In this document: piece by piece, positions 16,064 through 24,526 of the stretch
Layout of the letters: each line of letters begins with the position of its first letter
Position numbering within the stretch: the stretch's first letter is position 1
DNA from: Bacteroidota bacterium
GTDB taxonomy: Bacteria > Bacteroidota > Bacteroidia > Flavobacteriales > Weeksellaceae
Length of the DNA: 64,000 nt
Assembly (NCBI GenBank): GCA_023461035.1
Contig: JAEWOD010000020.1
Span: 62,001-126,000, forward strand
Direction: 5' to 3'
Position numbers and translations under genes: made by a program
The notes under the pieces: generated by a model
What the model was told of the DNA's origin: nothing
Seen by the model: the letters and a program-made list of their open reading frames with translations, nothing else
Database searches by the model: none

Positions 16064-17095
16064 TTATTTAATTCCTTTTTCCTCCAGCCATTTCCGGTAT
16101 TTTTCGGCATTGCGTTCGTGTTCCGCAAAATCGTTGGTAAAGCTATGGTAACCCGGTCTGTCGGGGTCGGCACAGAAATAAACGAAGGAATGCCCATCCG
16201 GATTCAAAACCGCATCTACCGCACTCATATTGGGCAAACAAATCGGAGCCGGCGGTAATCCTTTGACGCGATACGTATTATAATCCGAAGGCGTCGCTAA
16301 ATGTCCGTAATATACCCGTTGGATTTTTTGGTTGAATCCGTTTTGAAGTTTGTATGCATATATAGACGTTGGGTCGGCTTCCAGTCGCATATTTTTTGCC
16401 AAACGGTTCAGATAAGCCTGCGCAACTTTGGGTTGCTCATCTCTTTTAGACGCTTCCAACTGGACAATAGATGCCAGCGTAAAAACCTGCAACGGTGTAA
16501 AGTTCATCGCTTCGGCTTTTTGCTGTCGTTCCTCTGTCCAGACTTTTTCGTATTCATTTATCATTTTTTCGACAAAAGTATCGCCCGAAGTTGCCCACCA
16601 ATAATTATAGGTATTCGGAATGAAATACATTTTTACGGTTTCGGCTGTCAGATTGGGGTCTTTTTGTTTTGCCCAATTCACAATGGATTGTACAATCTGA
16701 GCCGAATCAGCTTCAATTTTTTTGGAAACCGAACCTGCCAAATGGAATATGGTCGGTTCGTTTTTGATCATCAAATGAACTTCTTCCTGCGCACCTGAAA
16801 CGACACGTTTTAAAACAGTTTTATTGGTTTCGCCTTGGTTCAGCTTATATTTTCCCGGTTTAATTTTTTCGGAGAAATCTTTTGAATCGGCATAATTTTC
16901 AAAACTTTCGGGATCTTCCAATTTAACTGACAAAGAATCCAAAACTTCTTTGTAGTCAGCGTTTGAGCGGATGTATAAAAATCCGTCTTCTTTCACATTG
17001 CTTTTCATTCCGTCAAAAAACGAACAACTTGTCAGGGTCAATGTCAGCAAAAAAAGACCTGATAATTTATAGAGTGATTTCAATTTTCTTCTCAT
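16064..17095 (-). CDS. mltG: endolytic peptidoglycan transglycosylase MltG
   Basis: A 343-residue YceG-family lytic transglycosylase that cuts nascent glycan strands during peptidoglycan synthesis. The N-terminal hydrophobic segment ends in a lipobox-like LTSC (about residue 24), so it may be a lipoprotein rather than only membrane-anchored. The C-terminal domain carries the family signatures LASIVQLEASKRDE (catalytic Glu expected in SIVQLE), QAYLNRL, LEADPTSIYA, YNTYRVKGLPPAPICLPN and FVYFCADPD. I prefer ATG 17095 to the TTG at 17116, which would overlap dapF. It lies 13 bases after dapF, linking cell-wall precursor and polymer metabolism in one operon. Confidence 0.93.
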   Translation of the reverse strand: MRRKLKSLYKLSGLFLLTLTLTSCSFFDGMKSNVKEDGFLYIRSNADYKEVLDSLSVKLEDPESFENYADSKDFSEKIKPGKYKLNQGETNKTVLKRVVSGAQEEVHLMIKNEPTIFHLAGSVSKKIEADSAQIVQSIVNWAKQKDPNLTAETVKMYFIPNTYNYWWATSGDTFVEKMINEYEKVWTEERQQKAEAMNFTPLQVFTLASIVQLEASKRDEQPKVAQAYLNRLAKNMRLEADPTSIYAYKLQNGFNQKIQRVYYGHLATPSDYNTYRVKGLPPAPICLPNMSAVDAVLNPDGHSFVYFCADPDRPGYHSFTNDFAEHERNAEKYRKWLEEKGIK

Positions 17096-17108
17096 TTCGG
17101 GAATCTCT

Positions 17109-17891
17109 TTAATCAATATTTATTCCACCTTCAAACACTGCTTCTGCCGGACCAATCAGCCAGACATTTTCAAAACCGCCTGATTGATTTTTCTCAAAAC
17201 GGACTTTCAGATTCCCGCCTTCGGACTCTACATTTACTTCATTCGAATTTATTTTTCCCGCTTCAAAAGCCGCAATGGCTGCAGCTGTAATTCCCGTTCC
17301 ACAAGCAAGAGTTTCGTCTTCCACACCGCGTTCATACGTTCTGATTTTCAAGGAATTTTCTGACAAAATCTGCACAAAATTCACATTGGAACCTTCTTCA
17401 AAATACGGTGCCCCGTAACGGATTTGTTTTCCTGTGTTTTTTACGTCAATTTGATTGACATCCTGCACGAATTCCACGTGGTGCGGAGATCCGGTATTTA
17501 AAAACAAATGGCTTTCAAAAGTTTGTACGTCGGAAACATTTGTCATTTTTAAATGAATATTTTCTCCTTCTAAAAACGCTTCGTGAAGCCCGTCTATGGC
17601 ATTGAAAGAAGTCTGATTCTGAATTAAATTCAAATCTTGTGCAAAAAGAACGATGCATCTCCCACCGTTTCCGCACATAGTGCTTTGTCGTCCGTCCGAA
17701 TTAAAATAAATCATTTTGAAATCAGAACCTTCATCATTTTGAAGTAAAATCAACCCATCTGCGCCTATGCCAAAATGACGGTCGCAAAGTTGTTCGATTA
17801 ATTTCTGACTAACAGGAAATCTGTTTTGTCTGTCATCTATCATCACAAAGTCATTGCCGGCACCTTGATATTTATAAAAACGAATTTTCAA
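17109..17891 (-). CDS. dapF: diaminopimelate epimerase
   Basis: A 260-residue DapF, which converts LL- to meso-diaminopimelate for lysine and peptidoglycan. Both catalytic Cys are present, in MCGNGGRC and in ACGTGITAAA, and the N-terminus shows the family motif YKYQGAGNDFVMID. There is no ATG at the 5' end. The homology-supported start is TTG 17891 (MKIRFYKYQGAGNDF). It is preceded by a TAAATTTG element at 17907-17914 that would give a leader of about 12 bases; the longer frame to 17933 runs through that promoter and is unlikely. It is the first gene of the dapF-mltG-unknown operon. Confidence 0.95.
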   Translation of the reverse strand: MKIRFYKYQGAGNDFVMIDDRQNRFPVSQKLIEQLCDRHFGIGADGLILLQNDEGSDFKMIYFNSDGRQSTMCGNGGRCIVLFAQDLNLIQNQTSFNAIDGLHEAFLEGENIHLKMTNVSDVQTFESHLFLNTGSPHHVEFVQDVNQIDVKNTGKQIRYGAPYFEEGSNVNFVQILSENSLKIRTYERGVEDETLACGTGITAAAIAAFEAGKINSNEVNVESEGGNLKVRFEKNQSGGFENVWLIGPAEAVFEGGINID

Positions 17892-17906
17892 AAGCAAAAT
17901 TTTAAA

Positions 17907-17914
17907 CAAATTTA
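17907..17914 (-). promoter_or_regulatory. -7 promoter element of the dapF operon
   Basis: The minus strand reads TAAATTTG. It supports the TTG start at 17891 and argues against any start upstream of it. Confidence 0.55.
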
Positions 17915-17986
17915 GGAAATTTTGGCGGATCAATTTAGTTTGGAATATAGTTTGTGCGGTTGATTTCTAAAGTATTGATAATTTTT

Positions 17987-18003
17987 GTTAAAGTGGCGTT
18001 AAA
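17987..18003. promoter_or_regulatory. GTTAAA direct repeat, 11-bp period, upstream of the HtrA gene
   Basis: GTTAAA occurs at 17987 and 17998, 11 bases apart (GTTAAAGTGGCGTTAAAC). It lies about 30 bases upstream of AGAAATTTG (18030-18038), the same non-consensus -7 region found at 6984-6992 next to the TTAACC array. The spacing and core suggest a response-regulator site, formally reminiscent of CpxR boxes at degP. Confidence 0.4.
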
Positions 18004-18087
18004 CCATTTGTAGGCCCGATTTTAATAACAGAAATTTGAATCGTTTTTAAAAGAATTAATAATTAAAAACCAAGTTTATTTTAACTT

Positions 18088-19575
18088 ATGAAAAAATATA
18101 TCGGATATTTAATGGTTGGACTTTTTAGTGCAACTTTTGCGATTTTGGGAATGAACTATTTCTCAAATGGCTCTGACGGCAGTATCATAACAACTGCCGG
18201 TGACAAGAACAACGGTGCTTTTTCTTTTGTGGATTACAAAGGAAATTATTCTTTCAATGCGCCCGATTTTGTGGATGCTTCGCAGAAAACGGTCAATGCT
18301 GTGGTGAGCATCAATAATTTTTCTCCTCAGCAACAAAGACAAAGAACGAATGATCCTTTTGAGTATTTCTTTGGATTCCCTCAACAGGAAAGAGATCCTG
18401 ATTTACCTACGGGACAAGGTTCAGGAGTAATTATTTCGGAGGACGGATATATCGTTACGAATAATCATGTCATCAAGGGATCAGATAAACTTGAAGTCGT
18501 TTTGAACAATCAAAAGTCTTATTCGGCTGAATTAATCGGAACAGATCCCAATACAGATATTGCTTTGATTAAAATTGAAGAAAAAGGATTACCGTTCATC
18601 AAATTTGTAGATTCTGATGCGATTAATGTCGGAGACTGGGTACTGGCTGTTGGAAATCCGTTTGGATTGAATTCTACGGTAACGGCGGGAATCGTTTCTG
18701 CCAAAGGTAGAAGCATCGATATTTTACGTAGAAATGCGACGAACCCTATCGAATCCTTTATCCAAACGGACGCAGCTATAAATCCCGGAAACAGTGGAGG
18801 TGCTTTGGTCAATCCAAACGGAGATTTGGTGGGGATCAATACGGCTATTTCCTCTCAAACAGGAAGTTATGTTGGGTACGGATTTGCGGTTCCTTCTAAT
18901 TTGGTGAAGAAAGTTGTCGAAGACATCAAAAAATATGGATTGGTTCAACGCGGATATTTGGGAATTGAAGGAATGGATTTGAATGACGAATACCGAATCA
19001 AACAGTACAACCGAGAAAAGGGTACCGACCTTAAATTCCAGCAAGGAATATTAGTTCAAACCGTTACGGACAACGGAGGTGCGCAGGATGCCGGAATCCG
19101 AAAAGGCGATATCATTACGGAAATTGACGGACAAAGAATCACCAGTTTTGGCAAACTTTCATTTGCCATCGGAAGTAAATATCCGGGCGATAAAGTAAAC
19201 GTAAAACTATTGCGTGACGGAAAAGAAAAAGAATATACCGTTACACTACGCGACCAGAAAGGGAATACGAGCAAACGTTCTATTTCTGATTTGACGGTAA
19301 CGGAAAAATTGGGAGCTGAATTTGAGCCATTGACAGACCGTCAGAAAGTGAGTTTCGGGATTGATTATGGCGTGATGGTAAAAAATCTGGAGTCCAATAG
19401 TAAATTAGGTGCTATAGGCATTGGTGAAAACTTTATCATTTTGAAAGTGAACGACAAAGAAGTAAGCTCACAAAGTGAAATAGAAAAAATCCTCAAATCC
19501 CATAAAGGAAAAGTTTCCATCAGCTATGTGGATCCGTATGGTAGAATCTATACAAGAGGATTTACACTGGACTAA
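18088..19575 (+). CDS. periplasmic serine endoprotease DegQ/HtrA family (Do)
   Basis: A 495-residue HtrA-family protease for envelope protein quality control. The N-terminal membrane or signal segment covers about 4-22. The trypsin-like domain has the triad His127 (VTNNHVI), Asp157 (NTDIAL) and Ser236 (GNSGGAL). A PDZ domain spans about 285-385 (with RGYLGIEG and DAGIRKGDIITEIDG) and a second, less typical PDZ about 410-490. The upstream region holds the 11-bp-spaced GTTAAA pair, suggesting stress regulation. A strong hairpin terminator follows 29 bases after the stop, so the transcript is probably monocistronic. Confidence 0.95.
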   Translation: MKKYIGYLMVGLFSATFAILGMNYFSNGSDGSIITTAGDKNNGAFSFVDYKGNYSFNAPDFVDASQKTVNAVVSINNFSPQQQRQRTNDPFEYFFGFPQQERDPDLPTGQGSGVIISEDGYIVTNNHVIKGSDKLEVVLNNQKSYSAELIGTDPNTDIALIKIEEKGLPFIKFVDSDAINVGDWVLAVGNPFGLNSTVTAGIVSAKGRSIDILRRNATNPIESFIQTDAAINPGNSGGALVNPNGDLVGINTAISSQTGSYVGYGFAVPSNLVKKVVEDIKKYGLVQRGYLGIEGMDLNDEYRIKQYNREKGTDLKFQQGILVQTVTDNGGAQDAGIRKGDIITEIDGQRITSFGKLSFAIGSKYPGDKVNVKLLRDGKEKEYTVTLRDQKGNTSKRSISDLTVTEKLGAEFEPLTDRQKVSFGIDYGVMVKNLESNSKLGAIGIGENFIILKVNDKEVSSQSEIEKILKSHKGKVSISYVDPYGRIYTRGFTLD

Positions 19576-19604
19576 ACCGATTTGTGTTTTCATAGTTTTA
19601 GGTT

Positions 19605-19641
19605 CGGCACAACCCAATTAACAACGGGTTGTGCCGTTTTT
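19605..19641 (+). terminator. Rho-independent terminator of the HtrA gene
   Basis: CGGCACAACCC and GGGTTGTGCCG form a perfect 11-bp stem with a 10-base loop followed by TTTTT. Confidence 0.85.
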
Positions 19642-19649
19642 AATTTTTA

Positions 19650-19657
19650 TATATTTG
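19650..19657 (+). promoter_or_regulatory. -7 promoter element of the 19663 gene
   Basis: TATATTTG lies 5 bases before the ATG at 19663 and 8 bases after the HtrA terminator, so the mRNA should be nearly leaderless. It also settles the start at 19663 over the longer frame at 19582, which would run through the terminator. Confidence 0.6.
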
Positions 19658-19662
19658 AAACG

Positions 19663-20175
19663 ATGAAAAAGCTATTGATCTTAGTATTTCTGCTGGCAAT
19701 TGGATTTGCCAAAGCACAGGAAAAAGGTGGTTTGATGAGTCATTTGCTCATAAATGCAGGCTACGCCAATCTCAACGGAAATTATTTCAAACTAGGGCCG
19801 GAAGTTTATTTAACTCAACCCAACGGAAATCTGATCGACCTGAGTGCAACGGCAAACATGGCTTATTTTAAAGATAAATTTGTGGTGGTTCCCGAACTGG
19901 GAATCGGCTATCAGTTCAACAGCAAGAGAGTTGAAAACCGCATCGATCCTTACCGTGAATATGTAAACAGTACGTTTTATTCGGCAAGAGTAAATGTTTC
20001 GCCGTGGAACGTCACACCCGAAATCGGAATCGCCCTTGCCGGAATCGTGGAAGCTAACATCGGCTATTCCTTCCAGTTTGCCGACCACAAATACACTTCA
20101 TTTGACGGAATCAAATTCGGTTTGACCATCCATATTCCGACGATTTATTTTGTAAGCGAAGCAGGGTTGTATTAA
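19663..20175 (+). CDS. small outer-membrane beta-barrel-like protein
   Basis: A 170-residue exported protein: signal peptide KKLLILVFLLAIGFAKAQ, then alternating strands typical of a small outer-membrane barrel (LLINAGYANLNGNYFKLGPE, then FVVVPELGIGYQF, VEANIGYSFQF and FGLTIHIPTIYFV). I recognise no specific family. It is flanked by the HtrA terminator and its own -7 element upstream, and by a palindromic repeat downstream, so it is likely expressed alone. Confidence 0.8.
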   Translation: MKKLLILVFLLAIGFAKAQEKGGLMSHLLINAGYANLNGNYFKLGPEVYLTQPNGNLIDLSATANMAYFKDKFVVVPELGIGYQFNSKRVENRIDPYREYVNSTFYSARVNVSPWNVTPEIGIALAGIVEANIGYSFQFADHKYTSFDGIKFGLTIHIPTIYFVSEAGLY

Positions 20176-20181
20176 CGATTG

Positions 20182-20229
20182 AACCTTGTCAAGGTTATTT
20201 TCGTAACGAATATTAACCTTGACAAAGTT
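20182..20229. repeat. paired palindromes, probable terminator structure
   Basis: Two copies of the 15-bp palindrome family (20182-20196 and 20215-20229) are also complementary to each other, so the RNA can fold into one long hairpin with a single mismatch. It lies 6 bases after the barrel-protein stop and may act as its terminator. The same motif occurs at 97-111. Confidence 0.55.
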
Positions 20230-20290
20230 TCTTCATAAATGTATATTCTACTTACAATTCATTTTCATAATTTAGAACTCAATTGTTTGA

Positions 20291-21778
20291 ATGATGAATC
20301 AGAAAAATTTTACGAAGCGCGAATTTTTAAAAATTGCCGGAATGGGAAGTTTAGGTTTGATTTTCTGGCAATGTTATGATGCCAAAAAAGAAAATTCTGA
20401 CCTTTCGGATTCCACTCCTGCAAATCCCGAAAACCCACAAAATCAAAATTCGGAAAAAGTCGAGTTCACAGACAAAGATGTACTCTTCCTGACCCGAAAC
20501 GACGTAAAATTTGACGAATTAAGAAAAGGATTCAACAAGCGTTTTGATCGTCTTCCTCAGATTATTGCGCTTTGTTTTACGACTCTTGGCGTTCAGGCAG
20601 CCGTCCAAAAAGCAAAAGCCGAAAAACTGAAAATTTCGGTAAAAAGTGGCGGACATAGTTTCGAAGCATTTTCTTGTGGCGCAGATAGTTTACTGATTAA
20701 TTTGTCCCAAATGAATAAAATCAATTGGATAGATTCGGAAAATGTAGTTTTGCAACCCGCTTGTCTTTTGCAGGAAATTTATGCCGATTTCCTACCCAAA
20801 AAACGAATAATTCCGGCAGGTTCCTGCGGAACCGTCGGCGTTGCCGGGCTGGCTTTGGGCGGAGGTTACGGATTTTTCAGCCGGAAGTACGGATTAACCT
20901 GTGATAATTTGACCAGGATTCAATTGGTTGATGGAAACGGAAAAATTCAGGATTCCGACGAAAACCCTGAACTGCTTTGGGCTTGTCGGGGCGGCGGAAA
21001 CGGAAATTTCGGTGTGGTAACGGAATTGGAATTCAAAACGCATCCGGCTCCTGACTCGTTCAGTTCTTATCGTTTGAAATTTAGGAATTTGGATGTTGAA
21101 CGGTTCATGCAATTGATACGTGCGTGGTTTTCATATACTTCCGGCTTACGAAATGAAGCCTTTTCTGCTTTTGTTTTAAACGGAAAAACATTGACGATCT
21201 TGATTACAAATTACCAAAAACATACGACTGAATTTGAATCGACTTTTTCGGAATTGAAAAATTTATCGGATGATTATAGTCCGACCTATGATCAACCGTT
21301 GCCAAATGCCCTGAAACGCTATTATGGTCGGAAAGAACCGCTGTATTTTAAAAATGCTTCAGCCGGACTTTATAATGGAATCGAAGATATCGAAAACATT
21401 TTACCACAGGTTTTTGAAAAAGTAATTTCCAAATCAGGTATGATTTACCAAATCAATACATTGGGCGGAGCCATCAACAATTCGGAATTCGAAAAGAATT
21501 CGGCTTATCCGCATCGAAGTTTCCCATACTTGAGCGAATTGCAATCTTACTGGGACAATGTTTCGCAGGAGAATTCTTTTTTGGAAAAATTTGAAGAAAT
21601 CCAGCAATTGTTTCATTCAAACGGCATTAGGGCGCAATATCGAAATTATCCAGACATCAATTTTCCGGATTGGGAAACGGCTTATTTTGGAAAGAATTAT
21701 CCAAAACTTCAGCAAATCAAATCACAACTGGATCCGGAAGACTTATTTCATTATGTACAAAGTGTTCGGATGAGTTGA
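20291..21778 (+). CDS. berberine-bridge-type FAD-linked oxidoreductase, exported
   Basis: A 495-residue flavoprotein of the FAD_binding_4 plus BBE family. The N-terminus has a Tat-like signal (FTKREFLKIAGMGSLGLIF, with KR instead of RR) and Cys28 just after it. The FAD domain shows VKSGGHSFEAF with His122 and AGSCGTVGVAGLALGGGYG with Cys179; in the BBE family this His and Cys carry the flavin through two covalent bonds. The C-terminal BBE motif YRNYPD is present. Substrate unknown; relatives oxidise sugars or alkaloids. The last 62 bases overlap the 3' end of the convergent glycosyltransferase gene. Confidence 0.9.
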   Translation: MMNQKNFTKREFLKIAGMGSLGLIFWQCYDAKKENSDLSDSTPANPENPQNQNSEKVEFTDKDVLFLTRNDVKFDELRKGFNKRFDRLPQIIALCFTTLGVQAAVQKAKAEKLKISVKSGGHSFEAFSCGADSLLINLSQMNKINWIDSENVVLQPACLLQEIYADFLPKKRIIPAGSCGTVGVAGLALGGGYGFFSRKYGLTCDNLTRIQLVDGNGKIQDSDENPELLWACRGGGNGNFGVVTELEFKTHPAPDSFSSYRLKFRNLDVERFMQLIRAWFSYTSGLRNEAFSAFVLNGKTLTILITNYQKHTTEFESTFSELKNLSDDYSPTYDQPLPNALKRYYGRKEPLYFKNASAGLYNGIEDIENILPQVFEKVISKSGMIYQINTLGGAINNSEFEKNSAYPHRSFPYLSELQSYWDNVSQENSFLEKFEEIQQLFHSNGIRAQYRNYPDINFPDWETAYFGKNYPKLQQIKSQLDPEDLFHYVQSVRMS

Positions 21779-22745
21779 ACTCTAAAATTAGTCGAATGAT
21801 TTTTTCTGAATTATCAGCATAGTTCACTTCGATTTTCTGTTCTCCATCTGCCCATTCTTGGATTTTACGTAGATTAAATTCGCGGCTTATAGGCACACCC
21901 ATACGCTCAAGGGCAATGGCATTGCATTCTTGTTCATATTGGTTTTTGATGGGCATCACAAACAATTTCTTTTGAAGAAAAAGAGCTTCGGAAGGTAATT
22001 CAAATCCGGCATTACAAAGAATTCCATCACAATTTTCAAAGGATCTCAAGAATTCAGTTTGATCAATCGGAAAAACAAAAACATTTCCTTTCACATAAAT
22101 TTCTTTGGCTTTTTTTGAAAAAATCCGCCAATCCATGTGGGATTCGTTTAGCTTTTCAATTAAAAATTCGTCCGAAAAACTTGGTAAATAGGTCATATAG
22201 TAACCTTTATTTTTCGGGTTGAGATTTCGGATGGAAGAACGAACAACGGGATTGAAAATTCTGGGATGATAGTCATCAAAATGAAACCCAAAATACTCTT
22301 TCGTCGGAGCATAATGTTTCAACACCCATTCACCTATCTTATTTTTCTTTTCAGGTTTAGGTACTTCTTCAAACAACATTGAGGCTTGATGGCTTACTCC
22401 CAGGACGTTGGAATATTTAGCTAATTTACAAGCCCAGGCTGATATAGGCTCAAAATCATTTATAACCAAATCATAGTCTGCTATCGGAACCGTTTTGATG
22501 TCTTTGTAGGCTTGAAAAAAATTGTTTTTAAAAGCCGTTTTTCTATAAGAAAGACCACCCCTTGAATCATAAAGAAGCGAGATGCCCTGAAAACGAAATT
22601 TGGGTTTCTGGGGAAGTTCAATTTGAGATTGATGACCACTTACCAGTAAGTCCACTTCTGCATATTTCTTTAAAATGGGAAGTAATTCTTGAGCTCTGGC
22701 AATATGTCCATTTCCAGTACACTGAAGGGCATATAATATTTTCAT
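21717..22745 (-). CDS. glycosyltransferase (MJ1255/VC2487-like, GT-B fold)
   Basis: A 342-residue protein starting MKILYALQCTGNGHIARAQE, the Gly-rich first loop of GT-B enzymes of the MJ1255 family. The C-terminal half has CDGILCNAGFELPSEALFL, the donor-binding region, then KLFVMPIKNQYEQ. It is distantly related to MurG and macrolide transferases; donor and acceptor are unknown. It lies 85 bases downstream of the LpxH-like phosphoesterase on the same strand, which suggests a joint role in glycolipid or lipid A-related metabolism. The last 20 codons are antisense to the end of the flavoprotein gene. Confidence 0.85.
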   Translation of the reverse strand: MKILYALQCTGNGHIARAQELLPILKKYAEVDLLVSGHQSQIELPQKPKFRFQGISLLYDSRGGLSYRKTAFKNNFFQAYKDIKTVPIADYDLVINDFEPISAWACKLAKYSNVLGVSHQASMLFEEVPKPEKKNKIGEWVLKHYAPTKEYFGFHFDDYHPRIFNPVVRSSIRNLNPKNKGYYMTYLPSFSDEFLIEKLNESHMDWRIFSKKAKEIYVKGNVFVFPIDQTEFLRSFENCDGILCNAGFELPSEALFLQKKLFVMPIKNQYEQECNAIALERMGVPISREFNLRKIQEWADGEQKIEVNYADNSEKIIRLILEFNSSEHFVHNEISLPDPVVI

Positions 22746-22830
22746 AATTTAATTTTTTGAAAAAATAGACGGTAAGCCAGGTCCTTAATTTATAAACGGA
22801 AAAAGCATTAATCAAATTGCGTACCTAAAT

Positions 22831-23655
22831 TTAATTTAAATTGGTTACAGATGAAATTAATTCTTCCAAACTCAAATCATTTATTTCTTCCTCTTCTTTT
22901 TGGATAAAATTATTTTGATTTTCATCATAGAAAAATATAGACCATCTTCCTTTATGGTATTCGAGTGCGCTTAAATTTTCTATCCAATCGCCTGAATTCA
23001 AATAAATACATTTTCCTTTTCTTGTTTTTATTTTTCTGATTTGCGGTTGATGAATATGGCCACATATCACATAGTCAAATCCTTTTTCTATGGCCAATTC
23101 AGAGGCGGTATTCTCAAAATCGGAAATATATTTGACAGCTTTTTTGACACTGTTTTTGATTTTTTTTGAAAGAGAGTATTTGTCCCTGCCAATTTTGGCC
23201 AGTCCCCAATTGATAGCATTGTTGAGCTGAATCAACAGATCATATCCGATTCCACCCAAACGAGCTATCCATTTGGAATGCTGAACGGAAGCATCGAAAA
23301 CGTCACCATGAAAAATCCATGCTTTTTTACCATCGAGCGTGAGAATTTCCTTATTGGTCAATTTGATTTTGCCCAGATGCAATTCGGTAAATTTGCGAAG
23401 CATTTCATCATGATTACCTGTGATGTAAATCACTTCAGTCCCTTTTGCTGCAAATCCGATGATTTTTTTTAATACGCTCAAATGCTTTTGGGGAAAATAT
23501 CGTTTTTTGAATTGCCAGATATCGATGATGTCACCGTTTAAAATTAATTTTTTGGGTTGTATGGAACTCAAATAGTGCAACAATTCTTTGGCTCTGCATC
23601 CATAAGTTCCTAAATGAGTGTCGGAAATCACAACCAAATCAACCTTTCTTTTCAT
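22831..23655 (-). CDS. LpxH-like UDP-2,3-diacylglucosamine diphosphatase (metallophosphoesterase)
   Basis: A 274-residue calcineurin-like phosphoesterase with the full metal-binding set: DTHLG near the start, GDIID, GNHDE, HGDVFD and GHIHQPQ. LpxH-type enzymes release lipid X in lipid A synthesis. Flavobacterial proteins of this length and sequence are usually annotated so, but a different lipid pyrophosphate substrate is possible. The start is ATG 23655; the TTG at 23670 lies inside a TTATTTTG promoter-like element 12 bases upstream. It is probably co-transcribed with the glycosyltransferase. Confidence 0.85.
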   Translation of the reverse strand: MKRKVDLVVISDTHLGTYGCRAKELLHYLSSIQPKKLILNGDIIDIWQFKKRYFPQKHLSVLKKIIGFAAKGTEVIYITGNHDEMLRKFTELHLGKIKLTNKEILTLDGKKAWIFHGDVFDASVQHSKWIARLGGIGYDLLIQLNNAINWGLAKIGRDKYSLSKKIKNSVKKAVKYISDFENTASELAIEKGFDYVICGHIHQPQIRKIKTRKGKCIYLNSGDWIENLSALEYHKGRWSIFFYDENQNNFIQKEEEEINDLSLEELISSVTNLN

Positions 23656-23740
23656 GAATAGTTTCTGCAAAATAACGACTGTGACATGAATTGAATCTTA
23701 TTGCAATGTTAGGATTCGGTTATTTTTCAACTTTACCATG

Positions 23741-23785
23741 ACTAATCACTAATCACTATTCACCAATTACTAATCACTAATTACT
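23741..23785. repeat. short tandem repeats of CTAATCA
   Basis: The intergenic region between the LpxH-like and LolD genes contains repeated ACTAATCACTA words (ACTAATCACTAATCACTA, then ATTACTAATCACTAATTAC). It is a simple low-complexity repeat of unknown role. Confidence 0.6.
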
Positions 23786-23817
23786 TTTTTCTAATTTATA
23801 AACCTTATTTTAGCTCC

Positions 23818-24486
23818 ATGATTTCGGCAAATAATATTCATAAAAGTTTTGGGGATTTAGAAGTGTTGAAAGGTGTTTCACTGAATGTGAGCGAAGGAGA
23901 AATTGTGTCCATCGTAGGAGCGTCGGGTGCCGGTAAAACTACTTTGCTTCAGATTTTGAGCAGTCTGGAAAAAAGTACGGAACCGGAGAAATTTTTTACA
24001 CAAATTCTCATTAAAAAAGAGGATATTACCCAGCTTTCTGATTCCAAATTGTCCAAATTCCGTAACGAAAACATCGGATTTATCTTTCAATTTCATCAAT
24101 TGCTACCTGAGTTTTCAGCCATAGAAAATGTCTGTATCCCGGGTTTCATAGGAAATGCCAAAACTCAATCGGTACAAAAAAAAGCCAAAGAACTATTGGA
24201 ATTTTTGGGATTGGGAAACCGTTTGGAGCATAAACCTTCCCAACTTTCCGGTGGTGAACAGCAACGTGTCGCCGTGGCTCGCGCCTTGATTAATCAGCCG
24301 GGCGTAATTTTTGCTGACGAACCTTCCGGTAATTTGGACTCAAAAAATGCAGAAGAACTGCACCAACTTTTTTTCCGATTGCGGGAAGAATTCGGCCAAA
24401 CCTTTGTAATCGTAACACACAACGAGGAACTTGCCGATATGGCAGACAGAAAGCTGGTGATGGCAGATGGTAGATTTGAGATGTAG
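23818..24486 (+). CDS. lolD: ABC transporter ATP-binding protein, LolD-like
   Basis: A 222-residue ATPase with Walker A GASGAGKTT (near residues 37-45), the Q loop FQFHQLLPEF, the signature LSGGEQQRVAVARAL, Walker B VIFADEPSGNLD and the switch His in VTHNEE. The Q-loop and signature sequences are those of the LolD/MacB branch, which extracts lipoproteins from the inner membrane or drives mechanotransmission. The LolC/E permease is not in the window, as is common in Flavobacteriales. It is followed at 40 bases by an unrelated polytopic membrane protein. Confidence 0.88.
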   Translation: MISANNIHKSFGDLEVLKGVSLNVSEGEIVSIVGASGAGKTTLLQILSSLEKSTEPEKFFTQILIKKEDITQLSDSKLSKFRNENIGFIFQFHQLLPEFSAIENVCIPGFIGNAKTQSVQKKAKELLEFLGLGNRLEHKPSQLSGGEQQRVAVARALINQPGVIFADEPSGNLDSKNAEELHQLFFRLREEFGQTFVIVTHNEELADMADRKLVMADGRFEM

Positions 24487-24526
24487 GCCGTTTGGTTCAC
24501 TCTGATTTACTTCTTAAATATTAATT

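Noticed and set aside
17988..18027. A third 11-bp repeat upstream of the HtrA gene
   Set aside because: The next TTAA word is 23 rather than 22 bases on and is part of an AT-rich run, so only two repeats are claimed.
19582..19662. N-terminal extension of the small barrel-protein gene
   Set aside because: The extension crosses a perfect terminator hairpin and the promoter element. The signal peptide begins at ATG 19663.
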